From: Arenicola marina
Lineage: Eukaryota; Annelida; Polychaeta; Arenicolidae
NCBI GenBank assembly: GCA_964019135.1
Contig: OZ025255.1
Location: 25,583,708-25,647,707 of the forward strand
Direction: 5' to 3'
Length of the DNA stretch: 64,000 nt
Positions 59,201-64,000 of the stretch are shown here, in pieces (the stretch's first letter is position 1; every line of letters starts with the position of its first letter). Below the pieces are notes generated by a model. That model did no database searches. It was not told the DNA's origin and saw nothing but the letters and a program-made list of their open reading frames with translations. Both the position numbers and the translations under genes were made by a program.

Positions 59201-62200
59201 AAGTACGTAGCTGGAAAAATCAACAAAGTCTATGAAGAAATCAACAAGTTAATAGGCGGCACATGTAAAACCGCCTAAAAGGAACATTATTTGAATAAAA
59301 TTGTATAAATTTGCAAATGCCATGCATAATGTTTTTCTTAATGTAGTGGTAAGTTGACGATTATGATAGCTTATTAAACCTATTGTCAAACTTTATTTGA
59401 AATGTCAGAAACTGAACTTTTCTTAAATTAGAACAATGAAATGCATTCTAATAAGCTATAAAAACTGCACAGAAGTTTGAAAATATTATCATACGACACC
59501 ATATTATTTATTAGGGCACACAGGATTCATTAACAACGGGACAGGTCTTGGTGCCCTTTACGCAAATGTAATTAAATGCAGGAGAAGTTTCGGACTAACA
59601 ATGACAACATGAACCATACATATTGATGATCAGTATAATCGTATTGTTATTTGTGATGTTTATGCTGCTTAAATATAAACCTGTCACAAGTTTCAAGTCT
59701 TACTGGATTCTTTATGTGCTACTAGTTATTGATATTGTTACGACCGTAACTTGCCATTACATTTAATAGTGTATATTGTAATTATCTTGTTTCATTATTA
59801 TGTACCTTCTATGTATATTATATATATACTATGTATATTATATATATTCTATGTATATTATATGCATTACATTATATGTATGTACAATTTTCTAATAATA
59901 CTGGTTTCCTTGTGTGTTTATGTCGCATTTCTAGGCATCACGACAAAAGTAGCAGAAAGATGCGTAATTTCAATAATCAGACTTAAAAAGAAATATTACA
60001 ATTAAAGATGTTAAAACTGTCAGTATGCTGAACCTAGACACATCAGCTAGAAAAAATATTATTATTTGTTATCAATACAAGTTTCCGGTTAGAAAACTGC
60101 ACGTTTTGTTTTTTATATAAAGCTAGGCGGATGGTTACAATTCTGATATGCACAGAACTTCGGTGGTTAGTTGTGCATCCAATGAAAGTTTTAGACGAAT
60201 TTGTGTGTGTGAAGCGAGTGAAGGCAAACAGCCGGAAGGTAGGCACATACAGACCGTTGATGCTATGCATTGACGTAATGCATAAGTACCCCTGTCTCGT
60301 GTGGCCTCGATAAGATCCCGTAGTAACCCAGCTAGCAATGCATTATCGGTCCTACGTTGGCGTATGGTTGGCAGACATACCGTGCGTGCGCCAACGTCGA
60401 AACAATGTAACGCCAACTAGTACACGCGCTCTGTATCCAACCGTTGGTGCGAACACATTGGATTATAGTTGTTTCGTGGTCCGCATGCGCTACTGCGCAC
60501 GATCCTGCCGTGCCACACACAGCGCCATCTAGTGAGTGGATCGAACACGTGAGTTGTCCGGCAGCCATTTTTAGAAAACAACGCTTGTCTGTTTGAAATT
60601 ATCGAGATGATTTATGCACGATGAGCAGAATGATGTTGGCCCTATGTCGGTGGCCAATGATGGGCCAACATTGCTGAACATGTTGGATCATGGTTGGCAA
60701 ATGGTTACCTTGCTATCTGGGTAACTGTACAGCCCTATTGGGGAATCTGGCAGCTGTTTACTGAGCGTGACCAGTATTATTGACACTATAACCACGGGCA
60801 TGTGCAGGAATTCTTGAAGGGGTGGGGGGCACGATAAATTGATCAGCGTGTAAAAGCCAGGGACATCGATGAGTGTGGTGCAAATTACGTACTGTTTGCA
60901 CACTTTATAATTTTTGATAAAGTAAAGAATGAACACATCAATCCCGTATCTTCTAGAATACCTAGATACCAATCGCGGTGATCAGAAAAGGTACACCCCC
61001 CCACCCCTTCAATAAAGTCATGATAGTATAATAACGGGTGTCTGTACCATAGAACAAAACATACGTTCACAGCCACATAGAACTGCATGTATAACCATCT
61101 ATATAGTAGTGATGGCATTAACTCACGTGATCCACTGTGAGGTATGGGACAGCGGCTTGAACAAAGGGGTCTGTCAGCGTCACGGTCTTCGTGGACGGCG
61201 CCTCTCCACCTGGGGACGTTTGCCGGGCAGCCACTGTTGTCTGCCCCGGAGACACCGACATCCCCTCCAAGGCATCTACATTTTGCAGAAGAATTGACAG
61301 TGGCGGATCGGAGAGGGGAGGGGGGGGGGGGGGTACTGTGCCACTTCATCCCATGGTCAAGCTGCAGACGCCCACGCCCCCTAAGGCAGGTTTAGCCCCG
61401 GAGAATTACGTTTCATTGGCAATAACCCTACATAATCCTGCAATAAATTTACGTTGCTGAAAGTGATGGGGCATGGCAGACGATGTTAATGCTTGGTTTG
61501 GAACGAGGGTAAAACCCCTAACCCCCACCCTAGATCCGCCCCTGATTGTATTATGGTTACCTTTATCATATGTCACAATAATTACTACTTGTCAATATAC
61601 TTATTAGTATAATGACCATTATCATTTGTCATTATAATTATCATTAAAATGGCAATAGTAGTTTTTGTCATTATACTTTGTAATAATTATCATTGTAATT
61701 TGCCGTTATAACTATCATTATAAATATTATCGTCAATGGTAATTACTTTGTTATCATTGAATCACCCCCTAAAGTCTGAACCCGGCCCTGATTGTTGCAG
61801 TAAACCCATGTTTGTTTCTCTTCTGTATGTTGGCTAAGCGGGAATATATAACCGTGCTTATAATGTTGTAGAAAAGTGAATATATCAAACTTCTCTGGCA
61901 TCTGGTGGAAGAATGGACATATTAAGTTTTTCGGCCCACTGCACAACAATAAACGGACCAAATATGCTCTGCAGTGAACAAATCAGAATTTTAAATCGGT
62001 TTTGCATATTAGTCGACTGTTTTGTACGTAATGGAATTAAGACGGTAATAACTGCGGGATTTTTGTTAGACATTCAGATTCTACATCCAATTTTACTCTA
62101 GAATGGAAGGGGGTGACCAGCTGACTGTGCCGTTGTGGAATGAATATATTAAGCCTCTTTTACATATTGTGGAATAATGAACTCGAAGAGATGCACTGTG

Positions 62201-64000
62201 GACTAGAGGGGGATTACCCTTCACATCTACTTATATTGCTATCAATACTGTAACTGGATCTTGTCAATCCACCATTTGTCTGCGCGCGGTATCTATGGTT
62301 ATGTGCTCTTCATATGTACTGACCAGGCGAGGGAAATGTGTTTGTCGCAGAAATGTAAACATCGATCATTTGACTCAAAATACAACGCATCCAACAGTCT
62401 TATTGAACGGACCACATGCATCATGGATAGACCAATGATTCATCCTAACTTTAATACTTGCAAAGGCATTACGATGGGACATAGTTTCGGATATCAAAGG
62501 TGACAAATGGAGGTTATCCCAGACCTCATTCATGCAATACGTCGTAATTAGACCTTCACCGCTTCATGTGTTGGTACTGTAATATTATCATATTAGATTA
62601 TGATAGTGGGGACATCACCGCATGGGGGCGATCTCGCATACCGCATCGGCCGGGGTGAAAACATTAATCGAAACAGCCCTATAGTCAATGTCCGTGAAGC
62701 GTTCATACCTAGTAGTTTCGCCCACATGTCGACCTTATTTCCAGCTGGACCCTTGGCTTTAGGTGTCTTGGGCATCGGCATAGGAGGCATCGGAGGCCTC
62801 GGTATCGGCATAGGAGGCATCGGAGGCATCGGGTTATACTGTACTGGGAACTCGGCCATCCGAGCCTTGTAGCTGAACGCTTCCCGGAATTCGTTAACCA
62901 TTTGGGCGTTGAAGACAACGATGTATAAGTTCTTCAGGACACGCGGTCTGGCCCGGCTGTCGTACTTGTGTATGGCGTCGAACATAAAACCAGCGCTGGT
63001 CTTAGCATCGATGCTCAGGCGTCCTGTCCATCAAGCGTGTGTATTAGTTACTGACTATGCGTTTAGATTTGATGGCAGCAAAATGACAGAAACAGTTGTA
63101 TTCTTTTACTAGCTGGTTGAAGAACGCCTTCGAAACCTCCCTAAAGCTTAAGCGAAGGACATTTATTTTACGAATTATGGTAATTCAATGCTTCTCTCAC
63201 ACACCGCAACAAAAGAGATCAAGTTTGAATACACTTTGCATTATGTATATATATATATATATATGTCGGTGTTATCAACATATCAAATTGAAATGGAGAA
63301 AGCGATAACACTTAAAGTCTCGCTCTTTCTGTTCGACCAGTTCTGTATCCAAATATACAACTCATTGAACACCGATGAGGTGAACAGTAGTTACCCGTTC
63401 CAAGAGCTGGAAAGGTCAATGTGGCCAGCCCCTGTGTTTCCGCCTCGTTAAGAGCACGATGCACTAGAACAGGCCATCTTGCCATATCCGGCGTCATCAC
63501 AAGATGAAAAACCATTTTGCACGGCAAATTGCCTCCTGTAGTTATCGCCAAGTCATTGCAAATTGTCCCTGCAAATGGCATATTTAGATTGGTTTTGATT
63601 GTAATAGAGAATATTTAAAAGTAATACTTAGCAGATGGATATAGTGCATAATGTGCGCATATATAATAACTGATCAAGCAATAGGTATGTTGTATTGCAA
63701 GTGCACCGAAGACCGTGCATCTTTAATGTAGAATGGCATAATTCCTAAGGTGCATTTACTCTGCGTAATCTGGTAGGCTAACACACAGTGCAAATTAGCG
63801 TAGATCGTGTTACCAAGTTAGTCGCACTACATTATCCTGGTTTTCGCACGTGGTCGAGCCATTACTTAGAGGAATTATCCGCCGTTAATCTTTTATTTTA
63901 AATGTTATAACGATGGCATCGGAAAACCACGCAACGGATTGTTAAACATCTTACCGATCTTATTGCATTCTGCGACATATTTTGGTCCACCGGCTTTGCT
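56206..64000 (-). CDS. Gene C: macrodomain plus ADP-ribosyltransferase paralogue, partial at window end
   Basis: Exons in transcript order: 64000-63955 (exon 2, cut), 63568-63395, 63023 to about 62619, 61275-61127, 58453-58282, 57368-57232, 56965-56788, 56483-56206. All phases agree. The macrodomain part has AGGPKYVAEC (exon 2), ITTGGNLPC, FPALGTG and IVVFNAQMV. The ART part has PSDWEEM, LYHGTSPENV, GRGVYFA and NPRMFVVYMDNHAYPEYIIAF. The third triad position is Met, where A and B have Ile. The hinge after the macrodomain is expanded with PMPPMPPMPIPRPPMPPMP. Near 62700 one base is missing compared with A, shifting the last 30 codons of exon 4, but a donor TGCG/GTGATG still gives the right phase. 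Sequence is clearly more diverged than A versus B. Confidence 0.8.
57905..58115 (-). repeat. Minisatellite in gene C intron 6
   Basis: Units built from TGTGAACAGGGTATA followed by TTACATCG or AAGG, about 19-24 bp each, roughly nine in all. It is not derived from an exon as far as I can see. Confidence 0.8.
58800..60320. other. AT-rich part of gene C intron 5, no gene seen
   Basis: Contains a TATATTA/TATGTATATTATATATA microsatellite near 59810-59880. No supported frames. Confidence 0.5.
60327..60721. mobile_element. Small DNA transposon with CCCAGCTAGCAA ends
   Basis: The ends are CCCAGCTAGCAATG and, inverted, CCCAGATAGCAAGG. TAA flanks both sides, a probable 3-bp target duplication. The interior repeats words such as GGCCAA and CCAACGTTGG-like palindromes. 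Its terminal words resemble the right end of the larger element at 20789-22823, which suggests a shared transposase type. It lies in gene C intron 5. Confidence 0.7.
61550..61745. repeat. ATTATCATT-type simple repeat
   Basis: Degenerate repeats of ATTATCATT, GTCATTATA and GTAATAATTATCATT in gene C intron 4. Confidence 0.6.

Overview
This window is animal (metazoan) nuclear DNA, probably from a marine invertebrate. Its genes are split into short exons with GT-AG introns. It is full of LINEs, SINE-like tRNA relics, small DNA transposons and minisatellites, and it has no operons. The gene families present (macrodomain-ART proteins of the PARP14/15 type, a GT92 glycosyltransferase, a THAP domain) occur together in many invertebrate genomes, so I cannot name the phylum from the sequence.

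The main content is three related genes for macrodomain plus mono-ADP-ribosyltransferase proteins. Gene A (+, about 2272-8385) and gene B (-, 24275-30741) lie tail to tail in a large imperfect palindrome. The left arm covers 1 to about 15815 and the right arm about 17241 to 32949, with a spacer of about 1.4 kb. Gene C (-, 56206 to beyond 64000) is a more diverged paralogue cut by the window end. Nine exons can be traced in A and B and eight in C. Gene B is open throughout (predicted 515 residues). Gene A loses its frame at the exon 4/5 junction. Gene C has a shifted end to exon 4 that still gives a usable splice phase.

The arms have since collected different insertions. The left arm has a TACGGC-ended DNA transposon (227-2091), a tRNA-like insertion, two LINE 3' ends, a 5'-truncated L1/Tx1-like LINE (9872-13656) and a second LINE (14336-15402). 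The right arm has an unidentified insert (17990-18935) and a stack of a LINE split by an AACGTT-rich DNA transposon plus a possible LTR remnant (19690-24270). A second TACGGC element sits in the palindrome spacer.

The minisatellites follow the genes closely. Downstream of each gene lies an array whose unit resembles the last coding segment and stop codon of the ART exon. Intron 1 of A and B starts with an array that repeats the splice donor. Upstream of B, and at the window edge upstream of A, is a 36-bp array whose gene-sense strand carries an ATG followed by a donor-like GGTAAGTAT. That array is interrupted by a 4.7-kb DNA element with CCCTGCTAAAAATG ends and CTATAG-rich arrays (32950-37631).

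The middle part (37742-55080) holds a Harbinger-like end, a second SINE copy, the GT92 gene (44095-45630, -), an isolated signal-anchor first exon (46287-46441, +), dispersed duplicated repeats, a small DNA transposon with a 9-bp target duplication (49325-50078) and a THAP-domain gene that loses its frame (50197-50669). Most of the rest shows no recognisable genes.
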